Counted from the first letter of the stretch, positions 8,109-18,414 are shown. The stretch is 64,000 bases of DNA from Marinobacterium mangrovicola (GCF_004339595.1 NZ_SMFU01000011.1:62001-126000), one strand, 5' to 3'. Numbers and translations: made by a program. The notes: generated by a model not told the origin, from the sequence alone.

Positions 8109-9389
8109 ATGAGTAAAAAGACCGTACTGACTGGTATCACCACCTCGGGTACGCCGCACATCGGCAACTACCTGGGCGCGATCAAACCGGCCATCGAAGC
8201 AAGCGAGAACCCGAACTTCAACAGCTACTTCTTTCTGGCTGACTATCATGCGCTGATCAAATGCCATGACCCGGAGCGCGTGGCACGATCCACCCGCGAG
8301 ATCGCCGCAACCTGGCTGGCGCTGGGGCTGGATACCGACAAGGCGACTTTTTACCGTCAGACCGACATTCGCGAAATCCCGGAGCTGACCTGGATTCTGA
8401 CCTGCCAGACTTCCAAGGGACTGATGAACCGCGCCCACGCCTACAAGGCCGCCACCGACGCCAACCGCGACGCGGGGAGCGAAGATCTGGACGACGGTGT
8501 GACCATGGGTCTGTTCAGCTATCCGGTGCTGATGGCGGCGGATATCCTGATGTTTAACGCCGATATCATTCCGGTGGGCAAGGACCAGATCCAGCATATC
8601 GAGATGGCCCGTGATGTGGCTGGCCGTTTCAACCACGTCTACGAGCCGCTGTTCACCCTGCCGCAGGCACAGGTGGATGAAGAGACCCAGCTGATCCCGG
8701 GTCTTGATGGCCGCAAGATGTCCAAGAGCTACGACAACACCATTCCGCTGTTCTGCTCCAGCGATGAGTTGCGTAGCCTGATCAACAAGATCAAAACCGA
8801 CCTGCGTGCGCCGGGTGAGCCGAAAGACCCGGACAGCAGCACCCTGTTCCAGCTCTACAGCCTGTTCGCGAATGAGAGCGAACGTGCCAACCTGCGCCGT
8901 CAGTATGAAGAGGGGATCGCCTGGGGTGACGCCAAGCGTGAACTGTTCGAGTTCCTTGATGCCAAGCTGACCGCGCCGCGTACCCGCTACAACGAGCTGA
9001 TGAATGACATGGGCTACGTGGAAGAGGTGCTGCACAAGGGCGCAGAGAAAGCCCGCGCTTATGCGGCGCCTCTGCTGGAAAAAGTGCGTATCGCCGCCGG
9101 TATTCGTCCGCTGACTTACGTTCCTTCCGCCAGCGTTGATCAGGACGACAAGAAAAAAGAGAAGAGTGAAGAGGAGCTGGCCCGTATAGAAGAGGGCAAG
9201 CGTCGGGCTATTCTCAAGCAGGTTCAGCACCTGATCGACCGCGTTGTCGGCGCCGATGATAAGGGCGCGGCGGCGGTAGCCGTGGTGGAAGAGAAAACCG
9301 CCGAAGTGGAACAGCTAAAGAAGAAAGCCAGGCAGAAAGCTCAGAACGAACTGGATCTGCTCAAAGAGGAGCTGGCTGGCTACCTCTGA
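8109..9389 (+). CDS. trpS: Tryptophanyl-tRNA synthetase
   Basis: Class Ic aminoacyl-tRNA synthetase that charges tRNA(Trp). The HIGH-like motif is in TSGTPHIGNYLGA near residues 10-22, GKDQIQHIEMARD is the ATP/Trp site block, and the KMSKS loop is in DGRKMSKSYDN. At 426 residues it is longer than the roughly 330-residue E. coli enzyme. The extra C-terminal stretch after about residue 340 is highly charged and probably coiled (KKKEKSEEELARIEEGKRR, then VEQLKKKARQKAQNELD). Similar extensions exist in other gammaproteobacteria. sseA follows after 36 bp. The ribosome site is modest. Confidence 0.96.
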   Translation: MSKKTVLTGITTSGTPHIGNYLGAIKPAIEASENPNFNSYFFLADYHALIKCHDPERVARSTREIAATWLALGLDTDKATFYRQTDIREIPELTWILTCQTSKGLMNRAHAYKAATDANRDAGSEDLDDGVTMGLFSYPVLMAADILMFNADIIPVGKDQIQHIEMARDVAGRFNHVYEPLFTLPQAQVDEETQLIPGLDGRKMSKSYDNTIPLFCSSDELRSLINKIKTDLRAPGEPKDPDSSTLFQLYSLFANESERANLRRQYEEGIAWGDAKRELFEFLDAKLTAPRTRYNELMNDMGYVEEVLHKGAEKARAYAAPLLEKVRIAAGIRPLTYVPSASVDQDDKKKEKSEEELARIEEGKRRAILKQVQHLIDRVVGADDKGAAAVAVVEEKTAEVEQLKKKARQKAQNELDLLKEELAGYL

Positions 9390-9425
9390 TCCAGGCTTTG
9401 CCTGACGCTGAAAAGGGAGTGAGAG

Positions 9426-10283
9426 ATGTACGATACGCTGATAAGTGTTGAGCAGTTGCAGTCGTTGGACGATCCGCTGATTCTTGATTGCCGTTTCGTA
9501 CTCTCCACCTCGCCGGATGACCTCAGCGCCGGAGCCCGTGCCTTCGCCGCGGGCCATATCCCCGGCGCCCGCTATATGCATCTGGATGATGATTTTTCGT
9601 CATCGATCACGCCCGACTCCGGTCGCCATCCTCTGCCTGATCCGGGGCTGCTGCTCGCTAAACTGAAATCCCTAGGGCTTAGGTCCGGCCGTCAGGTGGT
9701 GCTCTACGATGACTCGGGTGCGGCGTTTGCTGCCCGTGGCTGGTGGTTGTTACGCTGGTTGGGCCATGCTGAGACTGCGGTACTGAACGGTGGCTGGAGT
9801 GCCTGGCTGGCAGCCAGTGGTGCTGTTGAAACAGGAGGTTCGGACCCAATCGTTACCGATGCTGAGGCTAGTGTTCAGGTCGACAGCGATGCGGTGGTCA
9901 GCGCGGATTCTTTGCAGCAGATGCTTTCCGATGAGGCCTTTCTGCTGGTGGATGCCCGTGCGCCGGAGCGCTTCCGTGGTGACGTTGAGCCCCTCGATCC
10001 CGTGGCCGGCCATGTGCCAGGCGCGGTCAATCAGCTGTTTACCGACAACCTCAAGGACGGTTGCTTCCTGCCGCAGGAAATCTTGCGTGAGCGCTGGCAG
10101 GTGCTGCTGGGTGAGCGTACACCCGAAGAGGTGGTGCATATGTGTGGCTCGGGTGTGACCGCCTGTGTGAACCAGCTGGCGATGGAGGCTGCAGGGCTCA
10201 AAGGTTCCCGCCTCTATGCCGGCTCCTGGAGCGAATGGATCCGCGATCCCGCCCGGCCCATAGCGACCGGCGACGACTCATAG
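9426..10283 (+). CDS. sseA: 3-mercaptopyruvate sulfurtransferase (tandem rhodanese)
   Basis: The 285-residue protein has two rhodanese domains. The N-terminal one carries LILDCRF and GHIPGARYMHLDDD; the C-terminal one carries VDARAPERFRG, GHVPGAVN and the catalytic loop MCGSGVTACVN. The CGSGVTA loop is the 3-mercaptopyruvate sulfurtransferase type rather than the thiosulfate type. It transfers sulfur from 3-mercaptopyruvate to thiol acceptors or cyanide. GGGAG precedes the ATG. It follows trpS closely, probably cotranscribed. Confidence 0.92.
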   Translation: MYDTLISVEQLQSLDDPLILDCRFVLSTSPDDLSAGARAFAAGHIPGARYMHLDDDFSSSITPDSGRHPLPDPGLLLAKLKSLGLRSGRQVVLYDDSGAAFAARGWWLLRWLGHAETAVLNGGWSAWLAASGAVETGGSDPIVTDAEASVQVDSDAVVSADSLQQMLSDEAFLLVDARAPERFRGDVEPLDPVAGHVPGAVNQLFTDNLKDGCFLPQEILRERWQVLLGERTPEEVVHMCGSGVTACVNQLAMEAAGLKGSRLYAGSWSEWIRDPARPIATGDDS

Positions 10284-10419
10284 CCAACTGCCTTCTGCAG
10301 CCTATTCCCGGGCGCCAATGCTGTCATTAAGCTACAAACGCTGTGCCGTTTTACCGCTGGTGCTCCCTATTTGTTGTTTAAATTTCATCCCAAGTATCTA
10401 TTGACCCAGGTTAACACCG

Positions 10420-10447
10420 TTGTCATCCCCTTTGGGTAGGCTATACT
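10420..10447 (+). promoter_or_regulatory. Sigma-70-like promoter
   Basis: TTGTCA (10420-10425) and TATACT (10442-10447) are separated by 16 bp and stand about 40 bp before the 65-residue ORF. This is the best promoter match in the gap after sseA. Confidence 0.55.
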
Positions 10448-10488
10448 TGTGTAAATAAACTACAAAAATAAACTGCTGGGGGTGTCAC

Positions 10489-10686
10489 ATGGAAATGCAA
10501 CAGCGTGTAAAGACCATCGCTATTCTGGGTGTCGATGGCGATAACTACGAGGTGGGCGGTGTTTATGTCGGTGAAGAGCGCAAGCCTTCCTGGTATACGC
10601 TGACCAAGTCGGACGACCGTAGCGTTCGTTTTGAAAAGCTCGATGCCTTCCCGAGCCATGAGCAGATTCGTGAAATGATTCACTGA
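10489..10686 (+). CDS. Small conserved-looking cytoplasmic protein, unknown
   Basis: A 65-residue soluble protein with its own promoter, a ribosome site (GGGGGT before the ATG) and a strong terminator immediately after, so it is very likely a real monocistronic gene. The sequence KTIAILGVDGDNYEVGGVYV followed by PSWYTLTKSDDRSVRFEKLD suggests a small beta-rich fold. I do not recognise a named family. A second ATG two codons in is an alternative start. Confidence 0.7.
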   Translation: MEMQQRVKTIAILGVDGDNYEVGGVYVGEERKPSWYTLTKSDDRSVRFEKLDAFPSHEQIREMIH

Positions 10687-10701
10687 GTGCGGGCTCGCAT
10701 G

Positions 10702-10731
10702 AAAAAAGCCGCGATGATTCGCGGCTTTTTT
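10702..10731. terminator. Bidirectional intrinsic terminator
   Basis: AAAAAAGCCGCG-atgatt-CGCGGCTTTTTT is a perfect stem with A and T runs on both sides. It ends the 65-residue gene rightward and cysK leftward. Confidence 0.92.
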
Positions 10732-10755
10732 GTGTCTGCACGGGGGGCGTCGCTC

Positions 10756-11724
10756 TTACTGAACGGTTTCGTTCTCGGTGAACATACCGGCGAACAGCGG
10801 AGAAGAGAGGTAGCGCTCGCCGGAGTCTGGCAGAATCACCACGATGTTCTTGTCCTTGTTCTCCGGCTTGGCAGCGATACGCAGGGCGGCCGCAGTTGCC
10901 GCGCCGCAGGAGATACCGGCCAGAATACCTTCTTTCTGCATAATGTCGCGGGCAGTTTCCATCGCTTCGTCATTGCTGACCTGTTCGATGGCATCCACCA
11001 GCTCCAGGTCCAGGTTTTTCGGCACAAAGCCTGCGCCTATCCCCTGGATCTTGTGCGGAGCCGGTTTCACCTCATCACCGTTAACGGTCTGGGTGATTAC
11101 CGGTGAATCGGTCGGCTCTACCGCGATAGAGGTGATCGCCTTGCCCTGGGTCTTCTTGATGTAACGGGAGACGCCGGTGATGGTGCCGCCGGTACCGACG
11201 CCAGCCACCAGGATGTCGATCTGGCCATCGGTATCTTTCCAGATCTCGGGGCCGGTGGTCTTTTCGTGGATCTCCGGGTTAGCCGGATTCTCGAACTGCT
11301 GCAGCATCAGGAACTGGTCCGGGTTGCCATCGACCAGCTCCTTGGCTTTTTCGATAGCACCTTTCATACCCTTGGCCGGTTCGGTCAGGTGAATATCGGC
11401 ACCCAGTGCCTTCATCAGCTTGCGACGCTCCAGGGACATGGAGGAGGGCATGGTGAGGATCAGCTTGTAACCTTTGGCGGCGGCGACGAAGGCCAGGCCT
11501 ATACCGGTGTTGCCGCTGGTGGGCTCAACCAGGGTCATGCCTTCCTTCAGCTTTCCGCTGGCTTCGGCGGCGTTGATCATGCTGGCGCCGATACGGCATT
11601 TTACGGAGCCTGCCGGGTTGCGCGATTCCAGTTTTGCGTAAAGGTTGCCGGCGGGCCAGAGGTGCTTCAGACGCACCAGAGGAGTGTTGCCGATTGTCTG
11701 TGAATTATCGTCGTAGATGTTCAT
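10756..11724 (-). CDS. cysK: Cysteine synthase A (O-acetylserine sulfhydrylase)
   Basis: PLP enzyme making cysteine from O-acetylserine and sulfide. The 322 residues fit E. coli CysK (323). The PLP lysine is K42 in [13 protein letters not shown], the substrate loop is [12 protein letters not shown], the PLP-phosphate loop is [15 protein letters not shown], and the C-terminal domain has QGIGAGFVP and [11 protein letters not shown]. The SVKCRIG form points to CysK rather than CysM. AGGAG lies before the ATG. No cys operon partner is adjacent; regulation by CysB would be usual but no clear site was identified. Confidence 0.95.
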   Translation of the reverse strand: MNIYDDNSQTIGNTPLVRLKHLWPAGNLYAKLESRNPAGSVKCRIGASMINAAEASGKLKEGMTLVEPTSGNTGIGLAFVAAAKGYKLILTMPSSMSLERRKLMKALGADIHLTEPAKGMKGAIEKAKELVDGNPDQFLMLQQFENPANPEIHEKTTGPEIWKDTDGQIDILVAGVGTGGTITGVSRYIKKTQGKAITSIAVEPTDSPVITQTVNGDEVKPAPHKIQGIGAGFVPKNLDLELVDAIEQVSNDEAMETARDIMQKEGILAGISCGAATAAALRIAAKPENKDKNIVVILPDSGERYLSSPLFAGMFTENETVQ

Positions 11725-12009
11725 AGCTCTCCTGTTCCTTGAAGCCGGTTTGCGCTAACCGGTTTGCCCTAGTTAGACGCCAGGTCTATTGCCTGGAATA
11801 GTTGGAACCGCACCGGAATCGATTCGTTCAGATATTCCGGTTTACAGGCCAACAGTGTAACCAATCTGGCGCGGTTTGCTCATACAGTCTTTGAATAAGG
11901 TTATAAAAAATAGAGTTCATATAATCTAAGGAGTTCACGCTTTTAGAGTTCAGCATGCTCCTGTAGATTGACCTTTTTCAGCTTTCTCCCCGACCAACAT
12001 GGAGTTCCG

Positions 12010-12489
12010 ATGCGGACGTTGATGCGGTGGTTATCGCCGGTTATTTTCTGGATCGCCTTTGCCATCTTCCGAAGTCCTTTATTCAAGCGGGCGCGCTGGC
12101 GTCACACCCTGGCGATGAAGCTGTTCCGCGTTGCCGCGGAAAGCGGCAGTGTCAGGGCGCTTTCAGTTTATGGCCATCTACTGCATTTTCGCGGCGAGGA
12201 TCTCGCCAGTCGTATCCAGGGCGCTATCTATCTGCAGCGAGCGGCAGAAAAAGGAGATATCAAGGCGCTGTATCAGATGGGTCGGATTCATGAGTCCGGC
12301 TTTGAACACTACTTTCCGGTAAAACCCGCTGAAAGCCTTTGCTGTTACCGGGCCGCCGCCGAGCAGGGGCATCCGCTGGCGCTGAAGCGGATGTGTGCGG
12401 TTTATGAAGAGGGTGGTTTGGGTGAAGCCGCGGATTCGGCCAGGGCGGAACACTGGCGGGCGCTGCAGGAACGCAGCTCGCCCGCCTGA
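12010..12489 (+). CDS. Sel1-repeat (TPR-like) protein with N-terminal membrane anchor
   Basis: Starting at the ATG at 12010, with GGAG 5 nt upstream, the product is 159 residues. The N-terminus has a hydrophobic anchor (WLSPVIFWIAFAIF), followed by Sel1-type helical repeats such as AMKLFRVAAESGSVRALSVY, AIYLQRAAEKGDIKALYQMG and CCYRAAAEQGHPLALKRMCA. Such solenoids mediate protein-protein contacts; no partner is evident. An upstream TTG would add 14 residues but lacks a ribosome site. It converges with the DUF4139 gene. Confidence 0.82.
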   Translation: MRTLMRWLSPVIFWIAFAIFRSPLFKRARWRHTLAMKLFRVAAESGSVRALSVYGHLLHFRGEDLASRIQGAIYLQRAAEKGDIKALYQMGRIHESGFEHYFPVKPAESLCCYRAAAEQGHPLALKRMCAVYEEGGLGEAADSARAEHWRALQERSSPA

Positions 12490-12510
12490 TCATGCTTGAG
12501 TGGGAAAATC

Positions 12511-13917
12511 TTAGTTACGCAGCAGTCTTACGCTGTACTCCAGTATCTTCTCACCCCCGGCGGGGATATCCAGGGTCCAGGACTGAATAGCTCCGATATC
12601 TTCGCCACGTTCGCTGCTGGCCAGCATGATGCGAGGCTGATTGAAAATAGCGCGGTAATCCAGCGTGCGGTCTTCTTTGCCGCTATTGCGGATGCTGACT
12701 TTGTAGCCGACCACCGTATTGGCCCCCTGGCGCTGAAACTCGGTTTGCTCCGTTTCTACGGTCAGGTCAAAGGCTTCGCCCAGCGTCAGCGTCACCTCTT
12801 CACCGGCGGCGGTGTCACCTAGCTGCTGACCACCCACGTAGGTGAGGCCGCGATTTTCCACTTCTCTGTAGACGCGTGCAGAGCCCCCAGGCAGAGGTAC
12901 ATCGGCTGTCTCATCGTTGGGTAGAGTAAAACTGATATCGTGACGCGGATGTCCGACCTGGGATTGGGCCTGTGCGCCACCGTAGACAGATTGATCAAAC
13001 CGGTAGTCGCTGCTCAATGCCATCTCGATGGGAGCCTGTAGCGGTACGCTGATGCTGGCGCCCTGTTTGAGGCTGACCGGTTCCGGCAGGGGGTAGAGCT
13101 GATAGTCCTGGGTTGTTTCCCGGTTTGGAGCCGCGTCAGCGGCGCCCATTTCCAGCTTGGCAGCCATGGCGTAAACCGGTACCCGGCCGTTGTTAGGCTG
13201 GTTGACCTTGCCCGCCAGCAGGCGCACCTCGGCGGCTTCCAGGTCGGTGCCGCTGTTATTGGTCAGCGTTGCGCGTCCTTCCAGCCGAATCTGTTTGCCT
13301 GCGGACAGAATCTCAAGTTGATAACCGGCTTGCCAGCTCAATCCGTTGGCTAGATAGCTCAGCTCGAGCTGATTGCCCGGTTCGCCGCTGCCCATCAGCG
13401 ATAGCTGTGCACCGGAGGTGGGTTGGTCGGTGCCGGGAATGCGGATGCGCCAGGGACCGGTAAAGGGAATAAATTCAGTGGCGCCGTTATCAGCGACCTG
13501 AATGCCTGAGCCCTCAACAAACAGCAGTGTCACCTGGCGTGGATCGGTGGCGCCATCCTGGTGGATCAGCTCTATTTCTTCACCCTGCAGATCCTGCAGA
13601 CGCTGGCTGAAGCCGGGGTTGGAACCACCCAGTTCGATGCGACGCAGGGGGCCGATACCGGTAGCGAAAATAGAGTCGGGCTGGAGCCGGTTGCTGATAT
13701 CGTCCAGGCGGATTTCGGCAGCGGTGGTGTCGAGAGTCAGCGGGTAGATTTCATTGAACAGCGCCAGATCCTGCTGGTAGATGGTCAGGATACGGCTGCT
13801 GCGATCTTCGGCATCCAGCACAAGATCAGGGGCTGCCAGCGCGCCCTGGCTGAGCAGCGCCAGACCCAGCGGGGCAAGGCTGAAAGGGATGAAATGCTTG
13901 GGCTTGGGGTGGAACAT
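12511..13917 (-). CDS. Exported DUF4139 domain protein
   Basis: The 468-residue protein has a signal peptide (hydrophobic PFSLAPLGLALLSQG, cleavage near ALAAP). The mature part is a beta-rich DUF4139-type protein: LSYLANGLSWQAGYQLEI, LEGRATLTNNSGTDLEAAEV and the end block YKVSIRNSGKEDRTLDYRAI. It is probably periplasmic. Function of the family is unknown. AAGGAG precedes the ATG. It lies 57 bp downstream of the pseudokinase/FGE-like gene on the same strand, so the two may form an operon. Confidence 0.85.
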   Translation of the reverse strand: MFHPKPKHFIPFSLAPLGLALLSQGALAAPDLVLDAEDRSSRILTIYQQDLALFNEIYPLTLDTTAAEIRLDDISNRLQPDSIFATGIGPLRRIELGGSNPGFSQRLQDLQGEEIELIHQDGATDPRQVTLLFVEGSGIQVADNGATEFIPFTGPWRIRIPGTDQPTSGAQLSLMGSGEPGNQLELSYLANGLSWQAGYQLEILSAGKQIRLEGRATLTNNSGTDLEAAEVRLLAGKVNQPNNGRVPVYAMAAKLEMGAADAAPNRETTQDYQLYPLPEPVSLKQGASISVPLQAPIEMALSSDYRFDQSVYGGAQAQSQVGHPRHDISFTLPNDETADVPLPGGSARVYREVENRGLTYVGGQQLGDTAAGEEVTLTLGEAFDLTVETEQTEFQRQGANTVVGYKVSIRNSGKEDRTLDYRAIFNQPRIMLASSERGEDIGAIQSWTLDIPAGGEKILEYSVRLLRN

Positions 13918-13974
13918 ACTATCTCCTTGTACGCTGTCTGGAGACGCTATGAACCGTGCGATAGGTCTCCAGCG

Positions 13975-16023
13975 TCAGGGGGAGGCCGGCAGGTCAAGAG
14001 CGACCCGGAATCCCCAGCTGTTGCGACTAGTGGCCGGCGGGTGGCGGTAGCGGCTGGCGGAACGGATCACCCGGGGAATATCAAACCAGGAGCCGCCACG
14101 CATAACGCGCTGGTCACAGCCGGATGACTGATGGGCAGTGCCGTTTGTCGGGGTACTGTTGTACCTCGGCAGATAGCAGTCGGCCACCCATTCATCCACG
14201 TTGCCATTCATATCATGGATACCCCAGGGGTTGGCGGGGGTGCTGCCAACCGGCGATGGCTGGGTCGCGTCCCACTGAGTTCCACATCCATCACAGACCG
14301 CCATCTCGGGTGTGAGTTCATCTCCCCACCAGTAGATGGTCTCGGTACCGGCACGGGCAACGTACTCCCACTCAGCCTCGGTGGGCAGGCGATAGGGCTG
14401 GCCGGTAATCTCAGTAAGCCAGCGGGCGTAGGCATTGGCGTCGTTCCAGCTCACATTCACCACCGGCAGTTCGCCGCGCCCCCAGCCCTCATCGGCTGGC
14501 AGGGAGCGGCCGGTGGCTTCGGCAAACTGGTCGTATTCGGCAAAGGTGACCTCATGGCGGCTGAAGGCGAAGCTGGTGCTGAGAACCACCTCATGCACCG
14601 GGTATTCGTTGTCGTCGCCCTGGCCGTGCAGATCGCCCATCTGGAAGCGCCCTTTGGGGATCACCACCATCTGCGGAGCAAAGCCGCCGCCATCCCATTC
14701 ATCACGGAACACGGTGAGGTTATCGGCGGGTTTGTCGGCGTTGCGCAGCGCTTCTGCTGACTCGACAACGGGGCCGGAGGCGTCTTCGAGTGTCAGATTT
14801 TGACTATTTGTTGGATCATCTTTGTCAGATTCTGTCGCTGCAGACTCTGTTTGGGCGCTTTGCTCGAGGTTCTGATAGCTCGCCTGAAGTTGCTGTAACT
14901 CTTCTCTGAGCTGCTGGTTTTCCGCTGCCAGTGGGGCGGTGACACCGGCGAGGGTGTCAGCGTCCGGCGCGTCATCGGGCGAGAGCAGGTAACCGAACAC
15001 AAAGCCGGCTGCGAACAGTCCTGCGCCCAGGGCTGCGGGTTTGCTCCACGGCGGCAGAGCCGGTAAACGGGGCAGGCTAAAGCGCCTGTTTTTTTCGGAG
15101 CTGTCTTTGGTGGTAACGTCATCCGCCGTTTCGGGCAGCTCTGCCTCTTCGCTGATCTCCGGCTCGGCCGGTTTTTCCGGTTCCGGCTGGTAGAGCTGGC
15201 GAACCAGTTCCAGCGGACTTTTCGGCCGTACTTCCGGATCTTCGTCCAAAGCGGTTTTCAGTACCCGCCACTGATCTTTGGATAGCCCGGAGGGGGCTTT
15301 CAGCTCCCGTTCACGACTGCTTTCGTCTTCAGCGGCGGTAAAGGCCGGCCGGCCGGCGTATAGCTGGTAGACCAGGCAGGCGAGTGCGTAGACATCTTCG
15401 GTGTTTGTCAGCGGGTAGGGATGAAAGGCTTCGGGGGACTGCCAGGCGGGGTAGCTCAGCGGTTGCGGCAGTTTAGCGTTGATCGGATCGATTAGCTCAC
15501 GCCAGCCGAACCCCATCACGCGCACGCCGTTGCTGCGGTTGACGTAGATAAGCTCGGGGCAGAGCGTGGCGTGGGAATTGCCGCTCTGGCGCAGCGCGCC
15601 CTCAAGTGTGCTGCCCACCTGGGTCACCAGGCCCTGCTTCTGCTTATCCTTGAGCTTACGAGCGCTGCCGGAGCCGAACATGCCGGCCAGCGTCAGCCCG
15701 TCCATCGCTTCCCAGGAAGCAAACAGTAGGCCGCGCCAGGCGAACAGGCCGTAGCAGCGGGCAGCATGCTTGTCCTTCAGGTTGCGGTTCTGGTTCAGCA
15801 GAGTGCGGAATTTATCGCCAAACCCTGACTGGGCCAGCAGGGATGCATCGAGGAAGAGCAGGTTAACCGGGGTCGGCTGGGTGGTGGACAGATCGTCCGC
15901 CTCCCAGAACGAGCCCAGGGCATGGGGCGCCTGAAGGTTTTTCAGTCGAAACCTGTGGTGATCCGGCCCCAGTACCTGTTCAGGCTTCAGGGATGCCAGA
16001 AGAGAGGCGGTCGCGTTGTCCAT
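13975..16023 (-). CDS. Pseudokinase-transmembrane-FGE/sulfatase-modifying-like fusion protein
   Basis: This 682-residue protein has three parts. Residues about 1-280 look like a Ser/Thr-kinase fold (SPEAFHPYPLTNTEDVYALA is the APE and DVxxxG region) but the catalytic loop (HATLCPELIYV) lacks HRD, and DFG is replaced by GFGW, so it is probably inactive. A membrane segment follows (AALGAGLFAAGFVFGYLL), then a coiled coil (ENQQLREELQQLQASYQNLE). The C-terminal part is a formylglycine-generating-enzyme-like domain: MVVIPKGRFQMGD, HEVTFAEYDQFAEATGR, RLPTEAEWEYVARAG, GNVDEWVAD and RVMRGGSWFD. The catalytic cysteine of true FGE near the end is absent (SASRYRHPP). Topology implies a cytoplasmic pseudokinase and a periplasmic FGE-like domain. 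Confidence 0.83.
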   Translation of the reverse strand: MDNATASLLASLKPEQVLGPDHHRFRLKNLQAPHALGSFWEADDLSTTQPTPVNLLFLDASLLAQSGFGDKFRTLLNQNRNLKDKHAARCYGLFAWRGLLFASWEAMDGLTLAGMFGSGSARKLKDKQKQGLVTQVGSTLEGALRQSGNSHATLCPELIYVNRSNGVRVMGFGWRELIDPINAKLPQPLSYPAWQSPEAFHPYPLTNTEDVYALACLVYQLYAGRPAFTAAEDESSRERELKAPSGLSKDQWRVLKTALDEDPEVRPKSPLELVRQLYQPEPEKPAEPEISEEAELPETADDVTTKDSSEKNRRFSLPRLPALPPWSKPAALGAGLFAAGFVFGYLLSPDDAPDADTLAGVTAPLAAENQQLREELQQLQASYQNLEQSAQTESAATESDKDDPTNSQNLTLEDASGPVVESAEALRNADKPADNLTVFRDEWDGGGFAPQMVVIPKGRFQMGDLHGQGDDNEYPVHEVVLSTSFAFSRHEVTFAEYDQFAEATGRSLPADEGWGRGELPVVNVSWNDANAYARWLTEITGQPYRLPTEAEWEYVARAGTETIYWWGDELTPEMAVCDGCGTQWDATQPSPVGSTPANPWGIHDMNGNVDEWVADCYLPRYNSTPTNGTAHQSSGCDQRVMRGGSWFDIPRVIRSASRYRHPPATSRNSWGFRVALDLPASP

Positions 16024-16078
16024 AACCTGTGTTCCTGAGCAGACTGAACCTGATTAGCTGAACCTGTTGACTAGTGCC

Positions 16079-16930
<852 letters not shown>

Positions 16931-16961
16931 CTACACTCAGTTGGTTGACGTCGACTGCCCA

Positions 16962-17378
16962 TTATAGGCCATCTGTCGGGAAATGAGCGGCGAATTTCTC
17001 GATCCACTCCAGTGCAGCTCCCTGCTGGCCGGGATGGTTTCGCGATGGATGGGTGCGACGGTAGTCTTCGATATGACAGAGCTGTTCCAGCATTCGGATC
17101 TTGTAGAGATCATCGGAGCTGTGGAAGGCAACGCCGACCTGGTAGCCCCCGCTATGGGCACGGCACCAGGCGATTTCACCCTCGATGCACAGATCTGGCG
17201 CCTGTTTCGGCGCTGCAATAGTGACGCGTCCACCGGTGTGAAATGGCTTGTCGGTGTTACAGATAAGGCCCAGTGGTAGCGGTGGAGTGGCGCAGGACTG
17301 CTTATGCAGGGGCGTCAGCTCCAGGCTGATGTTTGCCGGGTGTTGCATATAGTGTACAGGGTTGCGGTTTGAGGTCAT
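16962..17378 (-). CDS. PilZ-like domain protein
   Basis: A 138-residue cytoplasmic protein. The stretch GGRVTIAAPKQAPDLCIEGE, then IAWCRAHSGGYQVGVAFHSS, matches the second half of PilZ domains (the W...G-V-x-F pattern). The usual N-terminal c-di-GMP-binding RxxxR is not evident, so it may not bind the ligand. Ribosome site AGAGG stands before the ATG; a second ATG ten codons in is possible. It lies between kdsA and the GIDE-domain gene. Confidence 0.62.
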   Translation of the reverse strand: MTSNRNPVHYMQHPANISLELTPLHKQSCATPPLPLGLICNTDKPFHTGGRVTIAAPKQAPDLCIEGEIAWCRAHSGGYQVGVAFHSSDDLYKIRMLEQLCHIEDYRRTHPSRNHPGQQGAALEWIEKFAAHFPTDGL

Positions 17379-17432
17379 CGCTTGCCGCCTCTCTGGCTGT
17401 CAGGTTCCTCAACGGCTGACGTGGGCTCTGGC

Positions 17433-18377
17433 TCAGACCGGGGTCGTCAACAGCAGCTCAAGTCCTATCCAGAATGCAAGCAAAGCACATGCCATAAAAC
17501 CACCCAGCTGCCAGCGGAACCGCTTCAGCAGGCCATCTTCATCGTGTGTGGTCAGCAGAAACGGCTGACCCTGCTCATTAGGGTCCCCCAACACATGCAG
17601 GGTGGGGCGCTTGTCCATCTCCCGCTGCTGTAGTTTGGCCTGCTTGATCGCCTCTTTGCGCGCCTCTTTCCACTCCTGCTGATCGATCTTGCCGTCGCCA
17701 TCGGCATCAAAGCGGCCAATCAATGCCGCCTGGTCCGCTTTCCAGTCGCGCAGGATCTCGGTACTGGCGGCTTTCAGGTCCAGGCGCTCACGGCCGCCGC
17801 CGACGCTACGAAAGGCACCGAGGGTGAAGACGCGCTCATGTTCAAAGATAAGTTCTTCGGTGTAGCGGTAGCGACCGCCGCCAACGCTGCCGACGATCTT
17901 GGCGCTGTACTGCTGGAATGAGGTAGTTGAAAGCACCGGTCCCGGCATCTCGCTGCTGCCGAACCAGACCTTTTTATGCTGGGTACTGGCATGGGCGCCT
18001 TCCGGGTCGATCAGGCAGGTGCCGGTGCCATCATTGATCTGGAACCACTGGGTCGAGGTTTCCCGGCGTACCGAACGCCAGCGACCTCCCTTATTGTTGC
18101 TGTTGCGCTGGTAACGGTCGATTTTAATGCGATACCAGACGCAGGGGCGACCGGATAGCGGCGAGCGCAGCTGGCCGCCCTCACCGGCGATCACCTGGCC
18201 GCTGATCTCCACATAACCCTGGGGTGCAGAGCGGATCAGGGCGGTAGGGGTGTCGGCGATCAAACGGTAATGGCTGAAGCGGCGAAACCCGAAAAACACA
18301 CAGACAAGAAAACCGATAACGCAGAACAGCAGGCCAAACAGCCGTTCCTGAGAATCGACATCCAGATCAAGCAGCAT
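17433..18377 (-). CDS. GIDE-domain membrane protein with EF-hand
   Basis: This 314-residue protein has a membrane segment at about 12-30 (LFGLLFCVIGFLVCVFFGF), a GIDE-type domain at about 45-200 (GYVEISGQVIAGEGGQLRSP, CVWYRIKIDRY, DGTGTCLIDPEGA; related to the domain in MUL1-like proteins, without a RING), a perfect EF-hand loop at residues 224-235 (DADGDGKIDQQE), a basic helix and a second membrane segment at about 291-311. The EF-hand predicts calcium binding. It is 37 bp downstream of lemA; LemA and GIDE-domain genes are often neighbours. Function is unknown. Confidence 0.75.
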   Translation of the reverse strand: MLLDLDVDSQERLFGLLFCVIGFLVCVFFGFRRFSHYRLIADTPTALIRSAPQGYVEISGQVIAGEGGQLRSPLSGRPCVWYRIKIDRYQRNSNNKGGRWRSVRRETSTQWFQINDGTGTCLIDPEGAHASTQHKKVWFGSSEMPGPVLSTTSFQQYSAKIVGSVGGGRYRYTEELIFEHERVFTLGAFRSVGGGRERLDLKAASTEILRDWKADQAALIGRFDADGDGKIDQQEWKEARKEAIKQAKLQQREMDKRPTLHVLGDPNEQGQPFLLTTHDEDGLLKRFRWQLGGFMACALLAFWIGLELLLTTPV

Positions 18378-18414
18378 AGCGGCCTCAGTTGAGCTCGGTA
18401 GACTTCAGGGGATC

